37,780 nucleotides of DNA from assembly GCA_017455585.1 (NCBI GenBank), contig JAFSZU010000184.1:1-37780 (forward strand). Direction: 5' to 3'. A model generated the notes under the pieces. That model saw only the letters and a list, made by a program, of their open reading frames with translations. It was not told the DNA's origin and made no database searches. The position numbers and the translations under genes were made by a program. This stretch comes from Bacteroidaceae bacterium (GTDB taxonomy: Bacteria; Bacteroidota; Bacteroidia; Bacteroidales; Bacteroidaceae). Positions 26,279 through 34,758 of this stretch are shown here, one piece after another (position 1 is the first letter of the stretch; each line of letters begins with the position of its first letter).

Positions 26279-29200
26279 TTATGCTTCTTCTTCCTTGATG
26301 CGGCGACCCATCACCAGATAAGCGGTGGGAGCAGCGATGAACATGGAGGTGAGGGTGCCGATGATTACACCAAGCATCATGGCAAAGGCGAAGCTGCGGA
26401 TGCTGGCACCGCCGAGTGCGAAGATGACAAGCAGGACGATGAACGTGCTGACGGAGGTGTTGATGGTACGTGTCAGGGTGGCGTTCAATGACTGGTTGAA
26501 GAGCTGCTGCTTGTCGCGCTTGGGATAGAGACCGAGGTTCTCACGGATACGGTCGAAGACCACCACCTTGTCATTGATGGAGTAACCGATACAGGTCAGC
26601 AGAGCACCGATGAAGGTCTGGTCGATTTCAAGCGAGAAGGGCATCCAACCCCAGCAGGCACTGTACATTCCCAGAATGAAGATGGTATCTACAGCCAGAG
26701 CGGTAATGGCACCGACGGAGAAGGCGACGTTGCGGAAACGCACAAGGATATAGACGAAGATGACGATGAGTGCCAGGATGACGCTGATGATGGCGCCGCG
26801 GGTGATGTTCTCTGCAATGGAGGGACCCACCTTCTGCGAACTGATGATGGAGCCACCGGCGCGCTCGTCGCGGTTAATAAAGTTATCGACTGTGAGGTCT
26901 GCACTGAGCTGGCCGCCAGCCTTCAGGACATCGAAGAGCTTCTGTTCAATCTCGGAGTCAACCTCGATGCCGTCCTCATCAATGCGGTAGTTGGTGCTGA
27001 TGCGCACGGTCTTGCCTTCCGTTCCGAGGGCGATGACACTGGTGTTGCTCTCGGGGAATGCCTCGGCGAAGAGCGGACGAATGCTCTCAGGCGACACTTC
27101 CTTCTCGAAGAGCACGACGAAGTTGCGACCGCCGGTGAAGTCAATGGAGCGGGAGAATCCGCGGATAGACCAACTGAGCACTGCCAACACGGCGATGGTG
27201 CCGAAGATGGCGAAGGAGCGCTTGTAGCTGCCCATGAAGTTGTAGTTGGTGTTCTGTAGGAACTTCTTGCTCAAACCTGTGGTGAAGGTGAGGTCGAGCC
27301 ACTTGTCCTTGGCCATGAGGCTGTCGAACACCACGCGCGTGAGATATACAGCGGTGAAGAAGCTGATGACGATACCGATGATGTAGGTGGTGGCGAAGCC
27401 GCGGATGGGGCCTGTGCCGAAGTAGTAGAGGATGATACCGGTGAGAATGCTCGTCACGTTGGAGTCGATGATGGCGCTGAAGGCGTTGCTGTAGCCGGCT
27501 TGCATGGCTTGGCGCACAGCCTTGCCGGCACGCATCTCCTCCTTTGTGCGCTCAAAGATGAGCACGTTGGCATCGACCGCCATACCCAGTGTCAGCACCA
27601 TACCGGCGATACCGCTCATGGTGAGTGCAGCCTGGAAGCTGGTGAGGATGCCGAGGGTGAAGAAGAGGTTGAGCAGCAGGGCGCAGTTGGCCACCATACC
27701 GGGACGGAAGCCGTACATGGCCACCATGTAAATCATTAGGGCGATGAAGGCGAGGATGACAGAGATGAATCCCTGGCGGATGGATTCCTGACCGAGGGTA
27801 GGACCTACGATTTCCTCACTGACGATGTTGGCGGGGGCAGGCATCTTACCGGACTTGAGCACGTTGGCCAGGTCGCGGGTGTCCTCAGCTGTGAAGTGGC
27901 CGGTGATCTGGCTGTTACCGCCGGTAATCTCATTCTGCACATTGGGTGCGCTATAGACGAGGTTGTCCAGCACAATGGCCACGGGACGGTGGATGTTGGC
28001 CTTGGTGAGGGCTGCCCAGCGGCGTGCACCCTCCACGTTCATCTGCATGGAGACGCAGGGGCGGCTGTTCTGGTCATACTCGTCTTTGGCATCGGTCACC
28101 ACGTCTCCTTCCAGCGGAGCACGGCCGTTGCGCTCGGTGATCTTAATGGCATAGAGCTCAAAGACTTCTTCGTTCTTGTCAATACCCTTCACGCCCCAGA
28201 GGAACTTGATGTCATCGGGCAGGATGCTCTTGGCCTCGGGAGTCTGTAACAGTGCATCGATGGCGGCCATGTCACGTTTGTTGGCATAGCCCACGACGGC
28301 ACCGTTGTTCTGGTTCAGCACTTGCAGACGAGCCAACAGGGGGTGAGCCTTCAGAGCCTGTTCGTTGCTGACGGGAGCGGCAGCCTCAGCTTTGTTGGCC
28401 TCGCCCTTGGCGATAGCGGCGAGGGCGTCGTCAGCAGAGGGAGCTGCTGTGGTGTCGGTGGCTTCGGGAGCTGTCTCGGTCTCGACAGCAGCACCGTCGG
28501 ACACGCTGTTCTCTTCTGTTTCCTCGGTGCCTTCCACGCCGGCGGCGGCGAGTTTGCTGTCAAGGGAAACGAGGAAGGGAGCGGCTTCTGTGGTGGTGTA
28601 GGTCTCCCAGAACTCCAGATTGGCGGAGCCTTGGAGGAGTTTGCGCACGCGTTCCGGCTCCTTGATACCTGGCAGTTCCACCATGATGCGGCCTTCCTGG
28701 CCCTCCAGAGCTTGGATGTTGGGCTGCACGACACCGAAGCGGTCGATACGTGTGCGGATGACATTAAAGCTGTTGTCAATAGCTGCTTTCACCTCGTCGC
28801 GCAGCACGCTTTCCACCTCGCTGTCACTGCTCTTGGTGTTCACCTTGCCACGAAGTTGCTGTGTGGCAAAAAGCTCTGACAGAGAGCTGCCCGGTGCCAG
28901 GGTCTTATAATCTTTGATAAACAGCGAGATGAAATCGCCTTTTCCTTCCTTGGCCTCTTGTTTGGCCTGAGCCAGTGCCTGTTTGAAGTTGGGCTCATCC
29001 TTGTGGTCTGCCAGTGCATCGACAACGTCGGGCACGCTGACTTCCAGGATAACATTCATGCCGCCCTTCAGATCCAGTCCGAGACCGATACCCATTTCAC
29101 GGCACTCTTTCAGTGACCAGACACCGAAATAAACAGGCTCATTGAGCAGTGAGTCGAGATAGTGCTGTCCGGCAGCTTCGCCCTCAATGGCCGCAATCTT

Positions 29201-29308
29201 CTCGGCTTTGCTCTCATGGTGGTTGCTCACGAATGAGAAACTAAGGTAGAAGATGCAGACAAGGGCGAGCAGTACAGCAAATACTTTTACGAAACCTTTG
29301 TTTTGCAT
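26279..29308 (-). CDS. secDF: Fused preprotein translocase subunit SecDF
   Basis: The 1009-residue protein combines SecD and SecF and uses the proton gradient to pull proteins out of the Sec channel. The SecD part has an N-terminal helix, the LGLDLKGGMNVILEV motif (77-90), the P1 head domain, and the membrane block with ERTKEEMRAGKAVRQAMQAG and SNVTSILTGIILYYFG. The SecF part begins near residue 690 and has RNFVVLFEKE, SIISSQKVGPSIAENI and VVFDRIRENLG. An Ala/Glu/Thr-rich stretch (residues about 260-320) in the head domain is low-complexity and fits the extended SecD head usual in Bacteroidetes. A -7 box lies 92 bases upstream. Confidence 0.96.
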   Translation of the reverse strand: MQNKGFVKVFAVLLALVCIFYLSFSFVSNHHESKAEKIAAIEGEAAGQHYLDSLLNEPVYFGVWSLKECREMGIGLGLDLKGGMNVILEVSVPDVVDALADHKDEPNFKQALAQAKQEAKEGKGDFISLFIKDYKTLAPGSSLSELFATQQLRGKVNTKSSDSEVESVLRDEVKAAIDNSFNVIRTRIDRFGVVQPNIQALEGQEGRIMVELPGIKEPERVRKLLQGSANLEFWETYTTTEAAPFLVSLDSKLAAAGVEGTEETEENSVSDGAAVETETAPEATDTTAAPSADDALAAIAKGEANKAEAAAPVSNEQALKAHPLLARLQVLNQNNGAVVGYANKRDMAAIDALLQTPEAKSILPDDIKFLWGVKGIDKNEEVFELYAIKITERNGRAPLEGDVVTDAKDEYDQNSRPCVSMQMNVEGARRWAALTKANIHRPVAIVLDNLVYSAPNVQNEITGGNSQITGHFTAEDTRDLANVLKSGKMPAPANIVSEEIVGPTLGQESIRQGFISVILAFIALMIYMVAMYGFRPGMVANCALLLNLFFTLGILTSFQAALTMSGIAGMVLTLGMAVDANVLIFERTKEEMRAGKAVRQAMQAGYSNAFSAIIDSNVTSILTGIILYYFGTGPIRGFATTYIIGIVISFFTAVYLTRVVFDSLMAKDKWLDLTFTTGLSKKFLQNTNYNFMGSYKRSFAIFGTIAVLAVLSWSIRGFSRSIDFTGGRNFVVLFEKEVSPESIRPLFAEAFPESNTSVIALGTEGKTVRISTNYRIDEDGIEVDSEIEQKLFDVLKAGGQLSADLTVDNFINRDERAGGSIISSQKVGPSIAENITRGAIISVILALIVIFVYILVRFRNVAFSVGAITALAVDTIFILGMYSACWGWMPFSLEIDQTFIGALLTCIGYSINDKVVVFDRIRENLGLYPKRDKQQLFNQSLNATLTRTINTSVSTFIVLLVIFALGGASIRSFAFAMMLGVIIGTLTSMFIAAPTAYLVMGRRIKEEEA

Positions 29309-29399
29309 TGTTGTTTGAAGTTATTTATTATTTGTGATTATTCCTCGGATGTTGCACCGCAAAGGGGCTTTTCTCTGGCTTTTCACGCCATAAAGCGCG

Positions 29400-29407
29400 C
29401 AAAGGTA
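29400..29407 (-). promoter_or_regulatory. Promoter -7 box for secDF
   Basis: TACCTTTG on the minus strand, 92 bases before the ATG at 29308. Confidence 0.65.
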
Positions 29408-29467
29408 CAACTATTTTTCCAAACACGCTGTGTCTTAGCCGAAAATATTTTTCTTTTGGGGTGTATT

Positions 29468-30580
29468 TTATGGATTTTTGAGTGTTTCCCGCACTAATTC
29501 CGTGGAAATGGGGAAGTGGTCTGAGGCGGAAATGGCTTTTTCAACACGTGAATGACGGCTCCTCCATTGGTCGCCACTGAAGAGAATATGATCTATGCGC
29601 ACGGGGAAGCCACGATCCTGAAACGTGAAGCCCACACCGTTACCGCTCTCGCGGAAGGCATTCTGCAAATGGCTGCCCAGAACGCGGAGGGTATAGGAGA
29701 CGGGAGTGTCGTTGAAGTCGCCGCAGAGAATGACAGACCGTGGCAGCCAGGCCTCTATCAACTCCTGAATGGCATTGGCCTGTGCCGCACGCAGTGGCGC
29801 CGCCTCGCTGAGGAGATTCACCACAGGACGTAGCTCCTTGCGGATGGTGTCGCGGATATCGCGCTGATAGACGTTGGGAGCGTGCTTCTCCAGTGCGTCA
29901 CGATAGTCGTCCTTGATGATTTGAGTGAGATGATTGCTCTCGAAGTGGTTGTTGATGAGCAGGATGGTGTCCTGGCCATCCTGTAGGTAGGCCATCACGC
30001 CGGCATTGGTACGGGTGGCCAAGGGGAGCGTGTCTGCATCCAAGATGTGCAGTCGCGAGAAAATGGTAGTCCCCTTGTTGTTGGCATATTCATAACCCAT
30101 TTCCTCCATGCGCGCCTTGACGGTTGGCAACGGGATGCCACCGCCGGAAGCTTCTTGCAGGCAGATAATGTCTGCGTCACATGCGTAGATAAAGTCGGCT
30201 ACACTGTTATTGCCGTCCTCGTCGTTGGCTGCCTTGCCGCCAAACCCGTGGGTGTTATAGCTGATGATGCGCAAGGCTGCAAGTGTGTCGGATGGTTGCA
30301 GGAACGAGGGGTTGACCGGACAATAGTCCCGGACAAAGCTGAAACAGGCGGCCAGTCCCAGCAGTGGTAGCCACACGCGCTTGACCTTGAAGATGAGCCA
30401 GAAAATAACGAATACAACATTCAGCCCTAAGAATAGGGGGAACGTCAGCGACAGGAGCGTCAGTCTTGGGAAAGCCGCCGGGCTGAGATATGTCACCAGG
30501 CAACATGCCCAAAGAAACAGGATGGTGGCAATGTTGATGCCAGTGAACAGTTGAACAGCTACGGTCTTGATAATCTTCAT
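29468..30580 (-). CDS. Endonuclease/exonuclease/phosphatase-family membrane protein
   Basis: The 370-residue product has three hydrophobic segments in its first 85 residues, then an EEP-fold catalytic domain. It carries the DNase I/synaptojanin-type landmarks: ISYNTHGF, DADIICLQEAS (metal-binding Glu), NNHFESNH, ILCGDFNDTPVSY (catalytic Asp/Asn), FRIDHILFSGD and SASDHFPIS. The catalytic part probably faces the periplasm. The substrate could be nucleic acid, a phospholipid head group or an inositol phosphate; sequence alone does not decide. Its start overlaps the rhomboid gene stop by four bases (ATGA), so the two are co-translated. Confidence 0.88.
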   Translation of the reverse strand: MKIIKTVAVQLFTGINIATILFLWACCLVTYLSPAAFPRLTLLSLTFPLFLGLNVVFVIFWLIFKVKRVWLPLLGLAACFSFVRDYCPVNPSFLQPSDTLAALRIISYNTHGFGGKAANDEDGNNSVADFIYACDADIICLQEASGGGIPLPTVKARMEEMGYEYANNKGTTIFSRLHILDADTLPLATRTNAGVMAYLQDGQDTILLINNHFESNHLTQIIKDDYRDALEKHAPNVYQRDIRDTIRKELRPVVNLLSEAAPLRAAQANAIQELIEAWLPRSVILCGDFNDTPVSYTLRVLGSHLQNAFRESGNGVGFTFQDRGFPVRIDHILFSGDQWRSRHSRVEKAISASDHFPISTELVRETLKNP

Positions 30581-31593
30581 TGCTCGCTGGCCTCAAAGAG
30601 TTTGCGTTTTTCCTCATCGGTGAGGCTGGAGTAGCCGCCCTGCTTGATTTTTGCCAAGATGGCATCCACCTCTGCTTCGCGCTGCTGCTTCTGCTGACGC
30701 CATTGCATGTCATCGGCGTGTTTGCTGGTTCCGTGGCCGACACGGACATTCATCCTCGGCTTGCGACGAAAACGTGACATGAAGGACTGCCACCAGGTGC
30801 GGACCCGTTGCGTGAGCGTCGTCTGCCGGGACGTGGACGTGTGGGTCACGTCTTCATAGCGCGTGAAGTAATTGTCGTAGCCGCCGAAACCACCATAGCC
30901 GCCACCGCCGCCGCCGCCGAAGAAGCGGCCGCCGCCGGAATGGTGACGCCAATAGAGGATGAGTGCCAAGCCGAAGAGCATACCGCCCAGATGGGCCATG
31001 TGGGCCAGACCGTCGCCCGAGTGCCCCAGCGCACTCATCAGTTCGATGACAGCATATCCCATGACGAACCACTTGGCCTTGATGGGGAAGGGGATGGGGA
31101 TGATGAACATGCGTTCTTCCGGGAATGTCATGCCGAAACTCAATAGTACGCCATAGACGGCACCGGAGGCACCCACGGTGGTCCAGCGGTTCAGGAAATC
31201 CTCCATTGGCATGATGATGCCGTTGCCTACGTTCACTTGGTCATAGTCTGCCAGACCCTCGTATAGATACTCCAAGTACTGTGCACCTTCCTGTACTAAT
31301 CCTGCACCTACTCCACATACAATATAAAAGAAGAGGAAACGCTGTGAGCCCATCACCTGCTCCATGATGCGCCCGAACATCCAGACAGCAAACATGTTGA
31401 AGAAGATGTGCGTCAGGTTGCCATGCACAAACATATAGGTGAACAACTGGTAGAGCCGGAAGTCCGAGGCCATGAAATAATGGAGTCCCAGCAAATCATC
31501 AAAGTCAATACCATATCTCTCTGCCACCACCTTGGCCAGAAACATGAGCAGATTGATGATGATGAGGTTTTTTGTTACAGGAGGCATGTTCAT
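30577..31593 (-). CDS. Rhomboid-family intramembrane serine protease
   Basis: The 338-residue product has six or so membrane helices and the rhomboid catalytic pair: S143 in VGASGAVYGVL and H201 in AHLGGMLFG. HGNLTHIFFNMFAVWMFG supplies the conserved loop-1/helix-2 motif with HxxxN. After the membrane part comes a glycine run (FFGGGGGGGYGGFGGYDNYF) and a charged tail of about 110 residues ending in SSLTDEEKRKLFEASEQ. That organisation is standard for this Bacteroidales family. ATG 31593 is used; a second ATG two codons on is equally possible. It is transcribed with the EEP protein from a -7 box 89 bases upstream. Confidence 0.93.
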   Translation of the reverse strand: MNMPPVTKNLIIINLLMFLAKVVAERYGIDFDDLLGLHYFMASDFRLYQLFTYMFVHGNLTHIFFNMFAVWMFGRIMEQVMGSQRFLFFYIVCGVGAGLVQEGAQYLEYLYEGLADYDQVNVGNGIIMPMEDFLNRWTTVGASGAVYGVLLSFGMTFPEERMFIIPIPFPIKAKWFVMGYAVIELMSALGHSGDGLAHMAHLGGMLFGLALILYWRHHSGGGRFFGGGGGGGYGGFGGYDNYFTRYEDVTHTSTSRQTTLTQRVRTWWQSFMSRFRRKPRMNVRVGHGTSKHADDMQWRQQKQQREAEVDAILAKIKQGGYSSLTDEEKRKLFEASEQ

Positions 31594-31681
31594 TGTTTAT
31601 TGCAATTTACAAATCTTCAACTTTCAGATAAATTTTCGATTTGCGATGACCAGATTTTACATTTTTAATGGTTTGAGGGTG

Positions 31682-31689
31682 CAAAAGTA
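31682..31689 (-). promoter_or_regulatory. Promoter -7 box for the rhomboid-EEP pair
   Basis: TACTTTTG on the minus strand, 89 bases before ATG 31593. Confidence 0.6.
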
Positions 31690-31760
31690 GGCATTTCCCG
31701 TGGCAAAACAGCCGAAATATGACTAAAATTGAGCAAAGATGTATGTTTTTCCTCAAAAAA

Positions 31761-31792
31761 CTTGTGACGAATCACATCTTTGCCTATATTTG
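31761..31792 (+). promoter_or_regulatory. Promoter for the HU gene
   Basis: CTTG (31761-31764, close to the -33 TTTG), a 20-base spacer and TATATTTG (31785-31792) give the best complete -33/-7 promoter in the window. The leader to the HU ATG is about 75 bases. Confidence 0.75.
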
Positions 31793-31871
31793 TGGCACAA
31801 AAAGCGGGAATGTCCCTCTTTTGCCACCCGATAAGCGTACTTTTTTCAATAACCCTTTAACATCAAAGTTT

Positions 31872-32144
31872 ATGAACAAAACAGAATTGACAAAAGCTGT
31901 TGCCGCAAAAGCAGGCCTGACACAAGTAGATGCCAAGAAGGCTATCGACGCTACTATCGAATCCATCACCGAGGCCCTGAAGGCTGGTGACAAAGTTGCA
32001 CTCATCGGATTTGGCACGTTCGCTGTAGCACAGCGCGAGGCACGTCAGGGCATCAACCCCCAGACGAAAGCCGTCATTAAGATTGCTGCCAAGAAGCAGG
32101 CCAAGTTCAAGGCCGGTGCCGAACTGGATGCTGCCATTCAGTAA
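31872..32144 (+). CDS. hup: HU-family DNA-binding protein
   Basis: The 90-residue protein starts MNKTELTKAVAAKAGLTQVD and has the GFGTFAVAQREARQGINPQT beta-arm region that wraps DNA. IKIAAKKQAKFKAGAELDAA is the conserved end. Length is exactly that of HU. The frame is open back to 31719, but ATG 31872 is the family start and lies well after the promoter. It is a monocistronic gene, with its own promoter and a strong terminator 29 bases after the stop. Both fit an abundant nucleoid protein. Confidence 0.96.
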   Translation: MNKTELTKAVAAKAGLTQVDAKKAIDATIESITEALKAGDKVALIGFGTFAVAQREARQGINPQTKAVIKIAAKKQAKFKAGAELDAAIQ

Positions 32145-32172
32145 TGCCGACACGCGACACAGTTGAACCCCT

Positions 32173-32212
32173 AAAAATGATGCCACCCTCCTGACAGGGT
32201 GGCATCATTTTT
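32173..32212 (+). terminator. Rho-independent terminator after the HU gene
   Basis: AAAAATGATGCCACCCT pairs perfectly with AGGGTGGCATCATTTTT (17 bp, six-base loop), ending in a T run. It can work in both directions. Confidence 0.95.
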
Positions 32213-32267
32213 ATCTCCAATCATAAAAAAACTCTCAACTCTACCCCTTCAACTCTAAACTTTTTCG

Positions 32268-32275
32268 TACCTTTG
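32268..32275 (+). promoter_or_regulatory. Promoter -7 box for argS
   Basis: TACCTTTG lies 33 bases before the argS ATG. Degenerate AACTCTC heptamers (32231-32260) occupy the -33 area. Confidence 0.65.
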
Positions 32276-32308
32276 CCGCCGCATTTCACTATCTATATAT
32301 AATAAGGT

Positions 32309-34117
32309 ATGCAAATCGAACAGAAACTCACGCAGGCTGTCATCGCCGCCGTCAAGGATTTATATGGTCAGGACGTGCCCGAATCGCTCGTCCAACTTGG
32401 TGCCACGAAAAGGGAATTTGAGGGACATTTGACTCTCATCGTCTTCCCCTTCCTCAAGATGAGCCGCAAGAAGCCGGAGGACACGGCGCAGGAAATCGGT
32501 CAGTACTTGGTCACCCGTCTGCCAGACGTGGTGGCACGTTTCAATGTCATCAAGGGCTTCCTGAACCTTGTCATTGCCGATGCTTGCTGGGTCAGCCTCC
32601 TCAACGAGATTCAGCAGGACGGGCAGTGGGGCCTCACGCCCGTGACAGATGCTTCACCGCTGGTGATGATTGAATATTCATCGCCAAACACGAACAAGCC
32701 CTTGCACCTGGGCCATGTGCGCAACAATCTCCTGGGCTGGGCACTGGCACAGGTGATGCAGGCCAACGGCTACAAGGTCGTGAAAACCAATATCGTCAAC
32801 GACCGCGGTATCCACATCTGTAAATCCATGCTCGCGTGGCAGAAGTGGGGCAACGGCGAGACGCCCGAGAGCACAGGCAAGAAGGGCGACCACCTGATTG
32901 GCGACTATTACGTAGCCTTCGACAAGCATTACCGCGCTGAATTAAAAGAACTGACAGACAAGTTCATGGCTGAGGGCGTGGACGAGGAAGCTGCCAAGGA
33001 GCGCGCCGAGAAGGAGAGCACACTGATGCAGGAAGCACGCGCCATGCTCGTTAAGTGGGAACAGAACGATCCGGAAGTGCGAGCGCTGTGGGAGCGGATG
33101 AACAACTGGGTCTATGCGGGTTTCGCAGAGACCTATAAGGCGCTGGGTGTCTCCTTCGACAAGATATACTATGAGAGCCAGACCTATCTCGAAGGCAAGG
33201 AGAAGGTGATGGAAGGTCTGGACAAGGGCTTCTTCTACCGCCGACCGGACGGCAGCGTCTGGGCCGACCTCACGGGTGAAGGGCTGGACGAGAAACTGTT
33301 GTTGCGCGCCGATGGCACCAGTGTTTATATGACGCAGGACATCGGTACCGCCAAGCTGCGCTTCCAGGACTTCCCCATCGACAAGATGATCTATGTGGTG
33401 GGCAACGAGCAGAACTATCATTTCCAGGTGCTCTCCATCCTCTTGGACAAGCTTGGTTTCAAGTGGGGCAAGGACCTCGTGCATTTCTCCTACGGCATGG
33501 TGGAACTGCCCAACGGCAAGATGAAGTCGCGCGAGGGCACCGTGGTGGATGCCGATGAGCTGATTGACAAGATGATAGCAGATGCTCGCGAGATGAGCAA
33601 AGACAAAGTGAACAAACTCGAAGACCTTACTGAGGACGAGGCACAGGATATTGCCCGCATCGTGGGCTTGGGTGCCCTCAAGTACTTCATCCTCAAAGTG
33701 GATGCCCGCAAGAACATGCTTTTCAACCCCGAAGAGTCCATAGACTTCAACGGAAACACGGGACCCTTCATCCAATACACGTATGCGCGCATACGTAGTA
33801 TATTAAGGAAAGGTTTGTCTGTTGCACTAAAAGTGCAACAGACAAACCTTTCCGACAAAGAGATCTCCCTCATCCAGCAGCTGGCAGCCTTTGGCGCAGC
33901 CGTCCGTCAGGCAGGCACGGACTACAATGTCAGCGTCATCGCCAACTACTGCTATGAGCTGGCCAAGGAGTTCAACGGCTTCTACCACGACTTCCCCATC
34001 TTGAAGGAAGAGGATGAGCAGAAGCGTGCCGTGCGCCTTGCCCTCTGCGAAGCAGTGTCCAAGGTCATCAAATCGGGTATGGGACTGCTGGGCATTGAGG
34101 TGCCGGAGAGAATGTGA
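32309..34117 (+). CDS. argS: Arginyl-tRNA synthetase
   Basis: The 602-residue class I synthetase has an N-terminal Add1 domain (residues 1-110), the HIGH motif as PLHLGHVRNN, the KMSKS equivalent as NGKMKSREGT, and a C-terminal anticodon-binding helical domain ending GMGLLGIEVPERM. Length is normal for Bacteroidales. In the surface loop between FIQYTYARIRSILRK and KEISLIQQLAAF, the peptide GLSVALKVQQTNLS is encoded by a 47-base near-perfect hairpin. Homologues vary in sequence and length here, so activity should be kept. The stop is directly followed by the ATG of the RNase H gene. Confidence 0.96.
   Translation: MQIEQKLTQAVIAAVKDLYGQDVPESLVQLGATKREFEGHLTLIVFPFLKMSRKKPEDTAQEIGQYLVTRLPDVVARFNVIKGFLNLVIADACWVSLLNEIQQDGQWGLTPVTDASPLVMIEYSSPNTNKPLHLGHVRNNLLGWALAQVMQANGYKVVKTNIVNDRGIHICKSMLAWQKWGNGETPESTGKKGDHLIGDYYVAFDKHYRAELKELTDKFMAEGVDEEAAKERAEKESTLMQEARAMLVKWEQNDPEVRALWERMNNWVYAGFAETYKALGVSFDKIYYESQTYLEGKEKVMEGLDKGFFYRRPDGSVWADLTGEGLDEKLLLRADGTSVYMTQDIGTAKLRFQDFPIDKMIYVVGNEQNYHFQVLSILLDKLGFKWGKDLVHFSYGMVELPNGKMKSREGTVVDADELIDKMIADAREMSKDKVNKLEDLTEDEAQDIARIVGLGALKYFILKVDARKNMLFNPEESIDFNGNTGPFIQYTYARIRSILRKGLSVALKVQQTNLSDKEISLIQQLAAFGAAVRQAGTDYNVSVIANYCYELAKEFNGFYHDFPILKEEDEQKRAVRLALCEAVSKVIKSGMGLLGIEVPERM
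33807..33853. repeat. 22-bp-arm perfect palindrome inside argS
   Basis: GGAAAGGTTTGTCTGTTGCA-CT (33807-33828) and its exact complement at 33832-33853 flank a three-base AAA loop. It is read in frame through the whole hairpin. Confidence 0.95.
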
Positions 34118-34582
34118 ATGATGAAATTGAGAACCCCTCCCGACTACCGCCACGATACGGTCCTGCCGCTGCCCATGGAAGTCCCCGCAGAGGCCATCGC
34201 CGTGGATGCCGCGTGCAGCGGCAACCCCGGACCGATGGAATATCGCGGCATATACCTGAAGACGGGTCAGCAGATTTTCCACTATGGTCCTGTCCATGGC
34301 ACTAATAATATCGGTGAGTTCCTCGCCATTGTCCATGCCATGGCACTGCTCAAGCAGAAAGGGTTGTCCATGCCTGTCTATAGCGACAGCAGGACGGCCA
34401 TCATCTGGGCTAACAAGCGAAAAGCCAAGACCACACTCCCGCCCACCCCCGAGAACGCACCGCTTCTCGCCCTCGTGGCACGTGCAGAAGCATGGTTGCG
34501 ACAGAACGGCCTCCCCTGTCCTCTCATCAAGTGGGATACCGAGCAGTGGGGCGAGGTGCCTGCTGACTTTGGCAGGAAATAG
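34118..34582 (+). CDS. rnhA: RNase HI-family ribonuclease
   Basis: The 154-residue protein cuts RNA in RNA-DNA hybrids. The four RNase H carboxylates are visible: D30 in AVDAACSGNPGPMEYRG, E67 in NNIGEFLAIVHA, D90 in VYSDSRTAIIWA and D150 in EVPADFGRK. Many Bacteroidetes RNase H proteins carry an extra N-terminal hybrid-binding domain; this one does not, as its first 25 residues are only a short lead. It starts one base after the argS stop and ends four bases before the stop of the convergent Cys-rich gene. A hairpin 44 bases after the stop may end the argS-rnhA transcript. Confidence 0.87.
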   Translation: MMKLRTPPDYRHDTVLPLPMEVPAEAIAVDAACSGNPGPMEYRGIYLKTGQQIFHYGPVHGTNNIGEFLAIVHAMALLKQKGLSMPVYSDSRTAIIWANKRKAKTTLPPTPENAPLLALVARAEAWLRQNGLPCPLIKWDTEQWGEVPADFGRK

Positions 34583-34586
34583 AGAC

Positions 34587-34748
34587 TCACCTATGACATT
34601 TCGGACAAGTGGCCGGGCAGTCACAACACCCGCCAGCCGCAGCTGAACACCCATCAGCTGCGGCTGGCGGGTGTAACCGTTTCCATAATCGATGGATCAC
34701 ATAGGCGATGCACGCCAGGAGAATGAGTATGGTGAGGAATATCTGCAT
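34587..34748 (-). CDS. FeoB-associated Cys-rich small membrane protein
   Basis: This 53-residue gene follows feoAB with a 10-base gap. The product has one membrane helix (MQIFLTILILLACIAYVIHR), a basic stop-transfer patch (LWKRLH) and a Cys-rich tail (GCSAAAGGCCDCPATCPKCHR). Helix plus Cys cluster, directly after feoB, is the pattern of the FeoB-associated Cys-rich family, thought to help iron(II) passage or FeoB assembly. Unusually, 16 of its codons lie in a palindrome with 20-bp arms that supplies three of its cysteine codons. The gene converges with rnhA, with only four bases between the stops. Confidence 0.75.
   Translation of the reverse strand: MQIFLTILILLACIAYVIHRLWKRLHPPAAADGCSAAAGGCCDCPATCPKCHR
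34626..34674. repeat. 20-bp-arm palindrome inside the Cys-rich feo gene; possible rnhA terminator
   Basis: ACACCCGCCAGCCGCAGCTG (34626-34645) is exactly complementary to 34655-34674, with a nine-base loop. It has no T run. It is coding sequence on the minus strand and 3' untranslated sequence for rnhA on the plus strand. Confidence 0.92.
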
Positions 34749-34758
34749 CGTGGAAGAA

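Noticed and set aside
33807..33853. argS hairpin as a terminator
   Set aside because: It lies well inside an open, conserved gene and has no T run. The frame continues to the normal C-terminus.
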